From positions 1-64,000 of the forward strand of contig JAEPOJ010000006.1 of NCBI GenBank assembly GCA_017642965.1: DNA of 64,000 bases, given 5' to 3'. This stretch comes from Phycisphaerales bacterium (GTDB lineage Bacteria; Planctomycetota; Phycisphaerae; Phycisphaerales; UBA1924). A program made the translations under genes and the position numbers. Below the pieces are notes generated by a model, which was not told where the DNA came from, did no database searches, and was given only the letters and a program-made list of their open reading frames with translations. Positions within the stretch are counted from its first letter, which is position 1; each line of letters opens with the position of its first letter. This document shows, in pieces, positions 8,315 through 15,941 of this stretch.

Positions 8315-9511
8315 TCAGCCCTGCTCCAAACCCCCGACGTCCGTTAGTTTCTTCGGCTTGATGCGTCGTTTGCGTTTGGGTTTCTTCTCCGCGAGGTCGC
8401 GCATGTTGTCGAGGCGTCCGTAGCAGAGGACCTTATCGCCGGCCTCGAGGACGCGTGTGCTCTTGGGGTTGGAGATGATGGTGGTGCCGCGGTGGAGGTT
8501 GAGGACGGTGAGGTCGCGGTCCCAGAGCGACTTGCTGATGGGCTTGCCGACGAGCTCGGAGCCCTCCGGGATGACGATGTCGGCCACGCCGAAGCCCTTG
8601 GAGACGGTGAGGCGTTGGCGGAGGTCGATCTCGGGGAAGTTGACCTGCTGGGCGATGTAGTCGACGATCGAGCCGGCGATGTCGAGCTTCGTGGCGTTCT
8701 CGATGCCCTCGAGCCCGGGCGAGGAGTTGACTTCCATGATGAGCGGGCCGTTGTCGGACTCGAGGATGTCGACGCCGGCGACGCGGAGGCCCATGATCTG
8801 CGCGGCTCGGACGGCGATCTGGGCGGTGTGCTCGTCGAGGGTGACGGCTTCGGTGGTGCCGCCGCGGTGTACGTTTGAGCGGAACTCGTCGCCGGTGGCG
8901 CGTCGGCGCATGGCGGCGATGACCTGGTCGCCGACGACGAACGCGCGGATGTCGGTGCCCTTGCTCTCCTTGATGAACTGCTGGATGAGCACGTTCTGCT
9001 TGGCGGTCTGGAGGGTCTCGATGATGGCCTCGGCGACCTTGGTGGAGTCCGCGAGGATGACGCCGACGCCCTGGGTGCCCTCGAGGATTTTGATGATGAC
9101 GGGCGCGCCGCCGATGCGCTCGATGGCAGGGAGCACGTCCGCGCGGTCGCGGACGAAGGTGGTGTGCGGGATGCCGATGTCGTGTCGGCTGAGGATCTGG
9201 AGCGATCGGAGCTTGTCGCGCGAGTTGCTGATGCCGGCGGCGGTGTTCGGTGTGTAGACGTCCATCTGCTCGAACTGACGGACGACGGCGGTGCCGAAGT
9301 AGGTGATGGACGCGCCGATGCGGGGGAGGACGGCGTCGTACTCGCTGAGCTGCTTTGAGCGGAAGTGCAGGTCCGGCTCGCCCTCCTCGAGCTCGATGGA
9401 GAAGCGGAGGGTGTTGAGGACCTTGACCTTGTGGCCGCGGTCCTCGGCCGCCTTTCGGAGGCGGCTGGTGCTGTAGTTGCGGGGTGATGTCGAGAGGATC
9501 CCGAGCTTCAT
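8315..9511 (-). CDS. rimK: RimK-like ATP-grasp ligase with C-terminal RCK_C (TrkA-C) domain
   Basis: 398 residues from the ATG at 9511; a longer frame extends upstream but overlaps other genes. Residues 1-90 are the RimK N-domain (MKLGILSTSPRNYSTSRLRK). Residues 95-290 are the ATP-grasp core: PVIIKILEGTQGVGVILADS (ATP-binding loop), IRAFVVGDQVIAAMRRRA, AGVDILESDNGPLIMEVNSSPG (Mg ligands). RimK enzymes add glutamates to the C-terminus of ribosomal protein S6 or make poly-glutamate. Residues 305-385 add an RCK_C domain (GSELVGKPISKSLWDRDLTV ... LEAGDKVLCYGRLDNM), usually a ligand sensor in K+ channels and transporters. E. coli RimK (about 300 residues) lacks it. The start overlaps the stop of the upstream protease gene (ATGA). 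Confidence 0.9.
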   Translation of the reverse strand: MKLGILSTSPRNYSTSRLRKAAEDRGHKVKVLNTLRFSIELEEGEPDLHFRSKQLSEYDAVLPRIGASITYFGTAVVRQFEQMDVYTPNTAAGISNSRDKLRSLQILSRHDIGIPHTTFVRDRADVLPAIERIGGAPVIIKILEGTQGVGVILADSTKVAEAIIETLQTAKQNVLIQQFIKESKGTDIRAFVVGDQVIAAMRRRATGDEFRSNVHRGGTTEAVTLDEHTAQIAVRAAQIMGLRVAGVDILESDNGPLIMEVNSSPGLEGIENATKLDIAGSIVDYIAQQVNFPEIDLRQRLTVSKGFGVADIVIPEGSELVGKPISKSLWDRDLTVLNLHRGTTIISNPKSTRVLEAGDKVLCYGRLDNMRDLAEKKPKRKRRIKPKKLTDVGGLEQG

Positions 9512-10008
9512 GCTTCCGCTCCTTCGCTGGGGTGTTCGAGCACCGGGTCGATGACCCTGGGCTTTCGTTTCGAGTCGGTGAGCACGTACATGCGTGAGGC
9601 GTCGACGAGCAGCCCGTCGAGGGCGGTGCGTCCGAGGAGCATGCGGCAGAGCATGCCCTTGCGGCTGACGAGCGAGATCTCGATGCGGCGCTGGACCTTG
9701 CCGATTCGCACGAGCGTCTCGCAGACGTAGCGTTGCTGCGGCTCGCCGTGGCTGGGCTTGACGGTGCTCTTGCGCACGGTTCGCGCGTGGATCCAGCGGG
9801 TGATCTTTTCGGGGTCGTGGTGGTAGACGACGCGGAAGCGGATCTCGTCGTCTTCGAGCTCCTCGATGTCGGCGACGTCGATGGCGCTCGTGCGTGCGCC
9901 GGTATCGGTTTTGGCGCGGACTCGTTTGAGCCCCCACTCGGGCAGGTCGATCTTCTCCCGCCATCCGATGATGGTGGGTTCGCCTTGTGTTTCGTGGTCT
10001 TGGGTCAT
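9508..10008 (-). CDS. RimB-type retropepsin-like ATP-dependent zinc protease
   Basis: 166 residues from the ATG at 10008. The central motif KRVRAKTDTGARTSAIDVAD matches the D-T-G-A active-site loop of retropepsin-like aspartyl proteases in this family, annotated 'ATP-dependent zinc protease' or RimB. The later segment SLVSRKGMLCRMLLGRTALD is also typical. In proteobacteria these proteins are neighbours of RimK and remove its glutamate tails. Both ends overlap by 4 nt with the adjacent genes, so gmhA, this gene and the rimK-like gene are translationally coupled. Confidence 0.85.
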   Translation of the reverse strand: MTQDHETQGEPTIIGWREKIDLPEWGLKRVRAKTDTGARTSAIDVADIEELEDDEIRFRVVYHHDPEKITRWIHARTVRKSTVKPSHGEPQQRYVCETLVRIGKVQRRIEISLVSRKGMLCRMLLGRTALDGLLVDASRMYVLTDSKRKPRVIDPVLEHPSEGAEA

Positions 10009-10598
10009 GATGCGTGCAGCGCCCGTTCGATCGCGCCGACGAGGGCGTGGAGGATGAGCATGTGGAGTTCCTGGATGCGGTCGCTGGTCTCGCCGGGGAC
10101 GACCCACTGGGTGTCGGCGCGTCCGGCGAGTGCGCCGCCGCCCTTGCCCAGCAGGGTAACGACGTGCATCCCCCGATCGGTCGCGACCTCGACCGCGCGG
10201 GTGATGTTGGCGCTGTTGCCGCTGGTCGAGAGCGCGATGAGGACGTCGCCCTCTTGCCCGAGCCCGTCGACCCATCGGGAGAAGATGTGCTCGAAGCCGT
10301 AGTCGTTGCCGACGCAGGTGATGTGCCCGGCGTCGGCGCACGCGATCGCGGGGATCGGTGGGCGGTCGTCGCGGTATCGCCCGGTGAGCTCCTCGCAGAA
10401 GTGGACGGCATCGGCACACGAGCCGCCGTTGCCGACGGCGAGCAGCTTGCCGCCGGAGCGGACGGCGTCGGCGCAGGTCCGGGCGAGCGATGCGATCTTC
10501 TCGGCGTTGTCCGGGTCGGACGCGATCGCCTGCGCGAGCGTGGCGTAGGTGCTCAGCTCGGCCTGGATGGTGTGTGCGTCCTGTGACGTCGTGCTCAT
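10005..10598 (-). CDS. gmhA: SIS-domain phosphosugar isomerase, GmhA-like
   Basis: 197 residues from the ATG at 10598. It matches sedoheptulose-7-phosphate isomerase/DiaA: LLAVGNGGSCADAVHFCEEL (phosphosugar loop), GRYRDDRPPIPAIACAD, SRWVDGLGQEGDVLIALSTS (SIS loop GNSANI), RIQELHMLILHALVGAIE. GmhA makes D-glycero-D-manno-heptose 7-phosphate for LPS inner core, which fits a cell with an outer membrane. DiaA, a DnaA-binding paralogue, is an alternative. It is first in a four-gene operon running to 7205. Confidence 0.85.
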   Translation of the reverse strand: MSTTSQDAHTIQAELSTYATLAQAIASDPDNAEKIASLARTCADAVRSGGKLLAVGNGGSCADAVHFCEELTGRYRDDRPPIPAIACADAGHITCVGNDYGFEHIFSRWVDGLGQEGDVLIALSTSGNSANITRAVEVATDRGMHVVTLLGKGGGALAGRADTQWVVPGETSDRIQELHMLILHALVGAIERALHAS

Positions 10599-10629
10599 GG
10601 TTGAATCATAGCAAGCGTAGGATCCCCCC

Positions 10630-11121
10630 ATGCAAGCGCTGATATTCGCTGTGGTCGCGGGGTTGTGCTGGGGGATCGGGGAGGTCTGCGCCAAGGCGGT
10701 CCTGCACACGCACAAGGTCGGGCCGTTCTTCGCCGTCGCGTTGCGGACCACGATCGCGTTGCCGATCATCTGGGGCGCGTATCTGATCGCGCGTCGGCTC
10801 GCGCCCGATGGCGCGGGCAAGGGGCTCTCGCTGCGTGGCGAGGACGCGTTGACGATCAAGCAGTGGCTGCTGCTGCTGGGCGGCTCTGGCGTGGTGGCGG
10901 GCGCGATGGCGATGATTGCATTTTATATCTCGATCTCGTTGGGTGAGGTCTCGAAGATGAAGCCGGTCGCGTTCACGATTGCGCCGGCGGCGGCGGTGGT
11001 GCTGGGGGCGGTGTTCCTGGGCGAGGCGCTGACGGTGCGAAAGGTGATCGGGGTCGTGATCGTGCTGCTGGGGGTGCTGGTGATCGCTTCGGGTTCGGGC
11101 GTGGGGCGCGTACCTACGTAA
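10630..11121 (+). CDS. EamA-family (DMT) membrane protein, single-module
   Basis: 163 residues with about five hydrophobic helices: IFAVVAGLCWGIGEVCAKAV, FFAVALRTTIALPIIWGAYL, WLLLLGGSGVVAGAMAMIAF, VAFTIAPAAAVVLGAVFLGE, VIGVVIVLLGVLVIASG. The pattern, including the FLGEALTVRKVIGVVIVLLG ending, is one EamA module. Typical transporters have two, so this probably acts as a dimer. The substrate is unknown. It diverges from gmhA with only about 30 bp between the starts. Confidence 0.82.
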   Translation: MQALIFAVVAGLCWGIGEVCAKAVLHTHKVGPFFAVALRTTIALPIIWGAYLIARRLAPDGAGKGLSLRGEDALTIKQWLLLLGGSGVVAGAMAMIAFYISISLGEVSKMKPVAFTIAPAAAVVLGAVFLGEALTVRKVIGVVIVLLGVLVIASGSGVGRVPT

Positions 11122-11168
11122 GCCGCGACCGCGTCGCGTTGTACGCATGGCACCCTCCGGCACCCGGA

Positions 11169-12059
11169 TCAGCCGATGGCGCGGATGACGGAGACGCCGG
11201 CGTAGAGCCCCGCGATCTCTTCGCGCGGCACGGTCTTGGGTGCGTAGGCGTTGTTGATCGGCTGGATGCGGATCAGCTCGTCGCCTTGCTCGCCGGTCTC
11301 GAAGTACACGCGTTTGAAGGTGCTCTCCGCGTCGCGCTCGAAGCGAACGAAGCAGTCTGAGCCGGACTCGATCGCCTTGGCGGGCGAGAAGACCACGATG
11401 TCGCCTTCGCGGTAGTTTGGCTGCATGGAGTCGCCCACGACCCGTGCGGCGAAGGCGTCGGGGTCGCTCAGGTCGGGCGTGCGGATGTACTCGTCGGCGA
11501 CGCGGGCGGGGTAGTCGAGATCGGTGAAGCCGGCGGGGTAGCCCGCGGTGACCTTATTGATGAGCGGGACCTGGTTGGCGAGGCGGACGCTGCGCGCATC
11601 GCCCGCTTCGTGCGATTCGGGCGTGGATGGCGGATCGACACGGTCGATGGCGCGGCGCAGCTCGCCGCTGGCGTAGAGGTCGTCGAGCGAGCGGCCCTGC
11701 TGAGCGCTGCGGCTGAGGAGACGTGCGAGCTGCTTGGCGTTCTGATCCTGATCGTGCATGACCTGGTAGTCCGCGCGGATCGGGCCGGGGGTCTGCTCCC
11801 AGTGCGCGAGCGTGAGCAGGTCTCCGGGTGCGCAGCCCAGGGCGGTCTCGATGCGGCGGATGAGCTCGTCGGCGGGGTGGCGCTTTTTGGCGCACTCGAT
11901 GGCGGAGAGGTACGAGGATGTGCACCCCACCCGTTCGGCGAGCTCGGCGAGCGAGAGCCCGCTGCGTCGGCGGAGCTCGCGGAGCTGATCGGCGAAAACC
12001 GGGGCGGGCGGGGATGATCCCGCCGCTATCTCACGATCTGTGCGCTGTTTTGGTGACAT
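11169..12059 (-). CDS. S24/LexA-type repressor with XRE helix-turn-helix (phage CI-like)
   Basis: 296 residues. Residues 22-85 are a Cro/C1-type helix-turn-helix (LRRRSGLSLAELAERVGCTS ... IECAKK). Residues 160-295 are a peptidase S24 domain: a possible self-cleavage Ala-Gly at 172-173, nucleophile Ser211 in VVGDSMQPNYREGDIVV, and catalytic Lys249 in ESTFKRVYFE. CI-like repressors bind operators as dimers and cleave themselves when RecA is activated by DNA damage. It diverges from the phage-like gene set at 12143-15678, the expected position of a master repressor. The ATG at 12059 has no ribosome site and sits directly behind a -10-like TATAGT, so the mRNA may be leaderless. Confidence 0.88.
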   Translation of the reverse strand: MSPKQRTDREIAAGSSPPAPVFADQLRELRRRSGLSLAELAERVGCTSSYLSAIECAKKRHPADELIRRIETALGCAPGDLLTLAHWEQTPGPIRADYQVMHDQDQNAKQLARLLSRSAQQGRSLDDLYASGELRRAIDRVDPPSTPESHEAGDARSVRLANQVPLINKVTAGYPAGFTDLDYPARVADEYIRTPDLSDPDAFAARVVGDSMQPNYREGDIVVFSPAKAIESGSDCFVRFERDAESTFKRVYFETGEQGDELIRIQPINNAYAPKTVPREEIAGLYAGVSVIRAIG

Positions 12060-12064
12060 ACCAG

Positions 12065-12105
12065 ACTATACCCTAACAAATGTACTCCGGATGGTGTATA
12101 CTCCC
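12065..12105. promoter_or_regulatory. Divergent promoter/operator between S24 repressor and HTH gene
   Basis: On the plus strand TATACT (12097-12102) with a weak TAACAA (12074-12079) at 17-bp spacing could drive the 12143 gene. On the minus strand TATAGT (plus-strand ACTATA at 12065-12070) lies only 5 bp before the repressor's ATG. Related octamers TGTACTCC (12081-12088) and TGTATACTCC (12096-12105) repeat in direct orientation over the promoter and are operator candidates. Confidence 0.45.
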
Positions 12106-12142
12106 GAAAATCAACCAAAAAGTGAACGAAGCGGAGCGGAAC

Positions 12143-12616
12143 ATGGTCCGAAGAAGGCACATAGAGAACGTGGACGAGTCGTTGGACCTGCGTCGCAAGC
12201 AAAACCAGCAGCTGTGCGAGCAGATTGTTCGGCGGGCCGGCTGGCTCGCGGGGCGTGACCGGGACATCGCGTTGGGGTACTTCGATCGCGGGATGAACGC
12301 GGCGGAGATCGGGTCGATGCTGCGGATCGACCCGCGGTGTGTTCGTCGGCGGATCAAGCACATCGTCTCGCGTCTGCGTGACCCGCGCTGCGCGTACGTG
12401 GTCTCGCACCGCAACTCGTGGTCGGCGCAGCGGCGGGCCGTCGCCGAGGCGTTGTTTGTCGAGGGGCACTCGATGCGTGAGGTTTCCGTCACGCTCGGGA
12501 TTTCGCTGCATGTGGTGCGCAAGTACCGCGACGCGATCGAGATCATGGCGCAGGCGGACCGGGAGCCCGCGCGGATATCAAGGGCGTGGCAGAACGCGGA
12601 GGGGGTGCGGGCATGA
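12143..12616 (+). CDS. Helix-turn-helix regulator (sigma region 4-like), phage-module gene
   Basis: 157 residues from the ATG at 12143, which has GGAG 6 nt upstream. Two helix-turn-helix-like segments are visible: YFDRGMNAAEIGSMLRIDPR (followed by CVRRRIKHI) and LFVEGHSMREVSVTLGISLH (followed by VVRKYRDAIE). The tandem arrangement resembles sigma-70 region 4-like or Trp-repressor-like regulators in phages. It is the first gene of the coupled set; the next start codon overlaps its stop (ATGA). It is likely controlled by the divergent S24 repressor and may activate the downstream genes. Confidence 0.7.
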   Translation: MVRRRHIENVDESLDLRRKQNQQLCEQIVRRAGWLAGRDRDIALGYFDRGMNAAEIGSMLRIDPRCVRRRIKHIVSRLRDPRCAYVVSHRNSWSAQRRAVAEALFVEGHSMREVSVTLGISLHVVRKYRDAIEIMAQADREPARISRAWQNAEGVRA

Positions 12617-14001
12617 AGCGTTCGGACCGGGTTTCGCGCGTTTCGATCCGGCGTGTGGGAGCGCCGCGCGGTGTTTCGGACGAGCTGGTGCACGCGTGCG
12701 TGGGGTTCGGGGTGCTGCCAACCGCGGCGCGCGAACGTGCGCCGGCGCGGGTGCCGGGTACGCTCGTGCGCGAGATCCGATCGGGACGGGTGGTGCTGCT
12801 CGCGGGCGCGTCGGGGGCCGGCAAGTCGACGATCCTGGGAGCGCTGGCGTGCTCGCTGGAGGGGCGGGGCGTGGTTCGTGTGGCGGAGCGGTTCTCAGAG
12901 GCGGAGTCCGGCCGAGCCGTATTCGACTGCGTGGGTGGCGATCCGCGCCGGCGGAGCGGGGTGCTGGCGCTGGCGGGGCTCGCAGAGCCCACGCTCTGGG
13001 CGCGGGCCGCGGGCGCGTTGTCGGAAGGCGAAGGGGCACGCGTGCGATTGGCGATCGCGATGGCCCGGGCCGAGCCCGGGAGTGTGGTGCTCGCGGACGA
13101 GTTCGCGTCAACGCTCGATCGCGTGACGGCGTACGCGCTCGCGCGGACCGTCCGCCGGTGGGCGCGCCGGGAGCGTGTGGCGTTTGTCGCGTCGAGTGCG
13201 CACGAGGATCTTGAGGCGTGCCTCGCGCCGGACGTGGTGTTTGATGCAGCAACCGGCATGGTGCGCGCGCCACGCGAGTCGAGCGTGCAGCGCGTCCACG
13301 TCGAGCAGGGCAGCATGGATGACTACAGGCGGCTGTCGCACCTGCACTACCGGAACGGCGCGCCGGCTTCGGTTGTTCGGGTGCTCAGGTGCGTGCGTGA
13401 GGTGCCGCGTCATATTGATCCGGCGGGCGAGCTGCTCGCGGGCGTGCTGTGCGTTTCGATGCCCACGCTCAACGGCGCGTGGCGTGATCGGGCCTGGGCG
13501 GGGTTCTTCTCGACGGGCGACAAGCGCCGCGATGCGCGCCGACTCAACACGCACCTGCGGACGATCTCGCGGGTGATCGTCGACCCGAGGAGCCGGGGGA
13601 TGGGCGTGGCGACGGCGTTGGTGCGGTCGTACCTGCGCAATCCGCTCACGCGCGGGACGGAGGCGCGAGCCGCGATGGGCTGCGTGTGCCCGTTCTTCGA
13701 GCGGGCGGGCATGGCCGGCTACGACCTGCCGCCCGACCTGACCGATACACGCCTGCTCGATGCGCTCGGGCACATGGGCATCGCGCCTGCCCAGCTCGCG
13801 CGGACCCGTTTGCGAACGGGCTCGCTGCTGGAGCGGGAGCTCACGACGTGGGGCAAGCGGCGGAAGCTGCTGCCCGCCGGGAATCACAATCTAGAAGAAG
13901 TTCAGCGGCTCACCCCCACCGCCGCGTGTCGTTTGTGCTCACGCCCCCGCGCTTACGCGTATACGAAAGGCGATTGGGGAGATGAGGAACACGACACATG
14001 A
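12613..14001 (+). CDS. ABC-type ATPase fused to a GNAT acetyltransferase-like domain
   Basis: 462 residues. The N-half is an ABC nucleotide-binding domain: Walker A GASGAGKST at 65-73, ABC signature-like LSEGEGARVRLA at 136-147, Walker B VVLADEF at 158-164, and an H-loop histidine at about 197. No transmembrane segment is present, so it is a soluble ATPase rather than an exporter. The C-half carries a GNAT signature (RVIVDPRSRGMGVATALV at about 320-337), and the tail has CRLC (C-x2-C). The fusion is translationally coupled to the HTH gene upstream and overlaps the small gene that precedes the terminase. The function is unknown. Packaging-linked DNA work or modification of a protein or nucleic acid is inference only. 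Confidence 0.8.
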   Translation: MKRSDRVSRVSIRRVGAPRGVSDELVHACVGFGVLPTAARERAPARVPGTLVREIRSGRVVLLAGASGAGKSTILGALACSLEGRGVVRVAERFSEAESGRAVFDCVGGDPRRRSGVLALAGLAEPTLWARAAGALSEGEGARVRLAIAMARAEPGSVVLADEFASTLDRVTAYALARTVRRWARRERVAFVASSAHEDLEACLAPDVVFDAATGMVRAPRESSVQRVHVEQGSMDDYRRLSHLHYRNGAPASVVRVLRCVREVPRHIDPAGELLAGVLCVSMPTLNGAWRDRAWAGFFSTGDKRRDARRLNTHLRTISRVIVDPRSRGMGVATALVRSYLRNPLTRGTEARAAMGCVCPFFERAGMAGYDLPPDLTDTRLLDALGHMGIAPAQLARTRLRTGSLLERELTTWGKRRKLLPAGNHNLEEVQRLTPTAACRLCSRPRAYAYTKGDWGDEEHDT

Positions 14002-14185
14002 GGCGTTGCCGCAGCCGCGGCATGAGCGGGGAACGGGTCATCTGGCGAGCGCGCTGACGTTTTATGTCACGCGTGCGCAGCGGGCGCGGATCCTTCGCAT
14101 CCTTGGGCAGCTGAGCGATGACCGGGCTCGTGCGCTGCTGATCGCACTCTCGGAGATCGAGGCGGGAGAGGGGGTGTGCCCGTGA
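13982..14185 (+). CDS. Small protein between ABC-GNAT and terminase genes
   Basis: 67 residues, overlapping the ABC-GNAT gene by 20 nt and joined to the terminase gene by TGATG. The core ALTFYVTRAQRARILRILGQ (followed by LSDDRARALLIALSEIEAG) is helical and amphipathic. Its position suggests a terminase small-subunit or adaptor role, but no motif proves this. The ribosome site for the ATG is poor, and translation may depend on coupling. Confidence 0.55.
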   Translation: MRNTTHEALPQPRHERGTGHLASALTFYVTRAQRARILRILGQLSDDRARALLIALSEIEAGEGVCP

Positions 14186-15678
14186 TGAGCGAGCAGGCGA
14201 TGACCCCTTGGAGTGAGAAGCCGCAGACCTCGGACCAGCTGCACGACTGGCTGCTGCGGCATCTGTCGATCCGGGTGGTGCGTGAGGCGATCGTGGACGG
14301 GCACAGTGCGCCGTTCGAGTATCTGTGCCACGCGTTCTTCGAGGACCGGTTGCCGCGCGACTGCGTGGTGTGGGCGAACCGGGGCGGGGGGAAGACATAT
14401 TACGCGGCGGTCGCGACGCTGCTGGACATGGTGTTCAAGCCCGGGATCGAGATCCGGATCCTGGGTGGGTCGCTGGAGCAGAGCAAGCGGATGCACACGC
14501 ACCTGCGCCAGCTGTTCTCGGTTGAGCCGCTCAACGAGCTTGTTGAGGGCCGGATCACGGAGCGGCGCATCCGCCTGAGCAACGGGTCCGCGGCGGAGCT
14601 GCTGGCGCAATCGCAGACATCGGTGCGTGGCACGCGGGTTCAGAAGCTGCGGTGCGATGAGCTTGAGCTGTTTGATCGGGAGGTGTGGGAAGCGGCCCAG
14701 CTGACGACACGCGAGATGCGCAGCGGCGCGGGGCGTGTGCGCGGGAGCATCGAGTGCTTCTCGACGATGCACGTGCCCTACGGGCTGATGCACGAGCTGA
14801 TCGATGCGAGCGCCGGCGGGGGCACGCCGCGGCGCGTGTTCAAGTGGGGTGTGGTGGACGTGCTCGACGCGTGCGATGACGATCACGCCTGTGTTTCGGA
14901 CGATGGCGCGTGCCCGCTGGTGGCCGAGTGCGCGGGGATGGCCAAGCGGCGCCGGCGTCGCCCGCGCAGCCCGGGCGAGGTGGCGGGGCACATCGGGATC
15001 GATGACGCGATCGGGCTCAAGCAGCGTGTCGGCGATGCGACGTGGAAGGCGGAGATGCTGTGCCTGCGCCCGCAGCGGAGCGATTGCGTGCTGCCCGAGT
15101 TTGATGAGCGTGTGCACGTTGTGGACGCGGTCCCCGATTCGGCCCGCCGGGGTGCGTGTGTTGCGGGGATGGACTTCGGTATCCGCTCGCCGACGGTGGT
15201 GCTCTTCGCGCACGTCGACCCGGGCGGGGTGCTGTGGGTGGTCGGCGAGCACGCGCAGAGCGACACGGCCCTGGACGAGCACGTGCGTGTGATCAAGGGC
15301 CATGATCCGGCGCCGGGCTGGATCGGCGTGGACCCGGCGGGGCGTCAGCGCGGGCTGCAGACGGGGATCAGCGATGTGCAGGCGATGCGCCGGGCGGGCC
15401 TTGTGGTGAAGGACCGGAATCTGGGGCTGCACGAGGGGCTCAAGCTAATCCGGGCCCGCCTGCGACCGGCGAGCGGCGGTTCGCGCCTGTATGTCCATCG
15501 CTCCTGCACGCGCCTGATCGATTCGATGCACAAGTACCACTATCCAAAGGACCAGCCGTTCACGGACACCCCGAAGAAGGACGGGCACGACCACTTCGTG
15601 GATGCGCTGCGATACCTGATCCAGAACCTGGACATGGGGTACACGAGCAGGGCGGAGCGGTACATCCCCGCGACGTGA
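14185..15678 (+). CDS. Phage-type terminase large subunit with Cys-rich insertion
   Basis: 497 residues from the ATG at 14185, which overlaps the upstream stop. The ATPase domain has Walker A RGGGKT (66-71), Walker B LRCDELE (Asp158, Glu159) and a coupling motif CFSTMH. The RNase H-like nuclease domain has acidic residues in GMDFG (Asp330), GVDPAG and HDHFVDALRYL. Between them lies C-x5-C-x6-C-x5-C (Cys 230, 236, 243, 249) followed by KRRRRRPR, a likely metal-binding DNA-contact element. Large terminases cut and pump DNA into capsids. No portal, protease or capsid gene follows; the next genes are on the other strand. The motifs look intact, so this may be a domesticated or split packaging motor. 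Confidence 0.85.
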   Translation: MSEQAMTPWSEKPQTSDQLHDWLLRHLSIRVVREAIVDGHSAPFEYLCHAFFEDRLPRDCVVWANRGGGKTYYAAVATLLDMVFKPGIEIRILGGSLEQSKRMHTHLRQLFSVEPLNELVEGRITERRIRLSNGSAAELLAQSQTSVRGTRVQKLRCDELELFDREVWEAAQLTTREMRSGAGRVRGSIECFSTMHVPYGLMHELIDASAGGGTPRRVFKWGVVDVLDACDDDHACVSDDGACPLVAECAGMAKRRRRRPRSPGEVAGHIGIDDAIGLKQRVGDATWKAEMLCLRPQRSDCVLPEFDERVHVVDAVPDSARRGACVAGMDFGIRSPTVVLFAHVDPGGVLWVVGEHAQSDTALDEHVRVIKGHDPAPGWIGVDPAGRQRGLQTGISDVQAMRRAGLVVKDRNLGLHEGLKLIRARLRPASGGSRLYVHRSCTRLIDSMHKYHYPKDQPFTDTPKKDGHDHFVDALRYLIQNLDMGYTSRAERYIPAT

Positions 15679-15689
15679 GCGGCGCGATG

Positions 15690-15941
15690 TCAGGTGGGCA
15701 TGGGGGCGAGCAGCGGGACGAGGTAGTTGATGAGGATGAGGAAGGCGATGGCGAGTAGGGCGATGACGCCGAGGATCTGCACGATGAAGATGGCGAGCTC
15801 GCGCGGGTATCGGTTGAGGTGGGTGCAGCGGACGCCCTTGTACCCGATGGCGAGGAAGATGGTCATCGGGACGATGAGCAGGTACCAGCCGTCATGGAGG
15901 GGGAGTGCATCGATGAACGGGGTGTAGGCGAGGGTGATCAT
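15690..15941 (-). CDS. Small two-helix membrane protein
   Basis: 83 residues with two clear hydrophobic helices (WYLLIVPMTIFLAIGYKGV and IFIVQILGVIALLAIAFLIL) joined by a basic loop containing Cys and Tyr. The start overlaps the stop of the upstream gene by 4 nt, so the pair at 15690-16480 is an operon. No family is recognised. Operon pairing suggests it is a partner of the larger membrane protein. Confidence 0.68.
   Translation of the reverse strand: MITLAYTPFIDALPLHDGWYLLIVPMTIFLAIGYKGVRCTHLNRYPRELAIFIVQILGVIALLAIAFLILINYLVPLLAPMPT

Noticed and set aside
9512-10417. Upstream extension of the RimK-like frame to 700 residues
   Set aside because: It overlaps the protease and gmhA genes, is Arg/Pro-rich, and the ATG at 9511 gives a normal RimK N-terminus with ATGA coupling.
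11169-15678. Complete prophage
   Set aside because: No integrase, attachment-site repeat, portal, capsid, tail or lysis gene is present.
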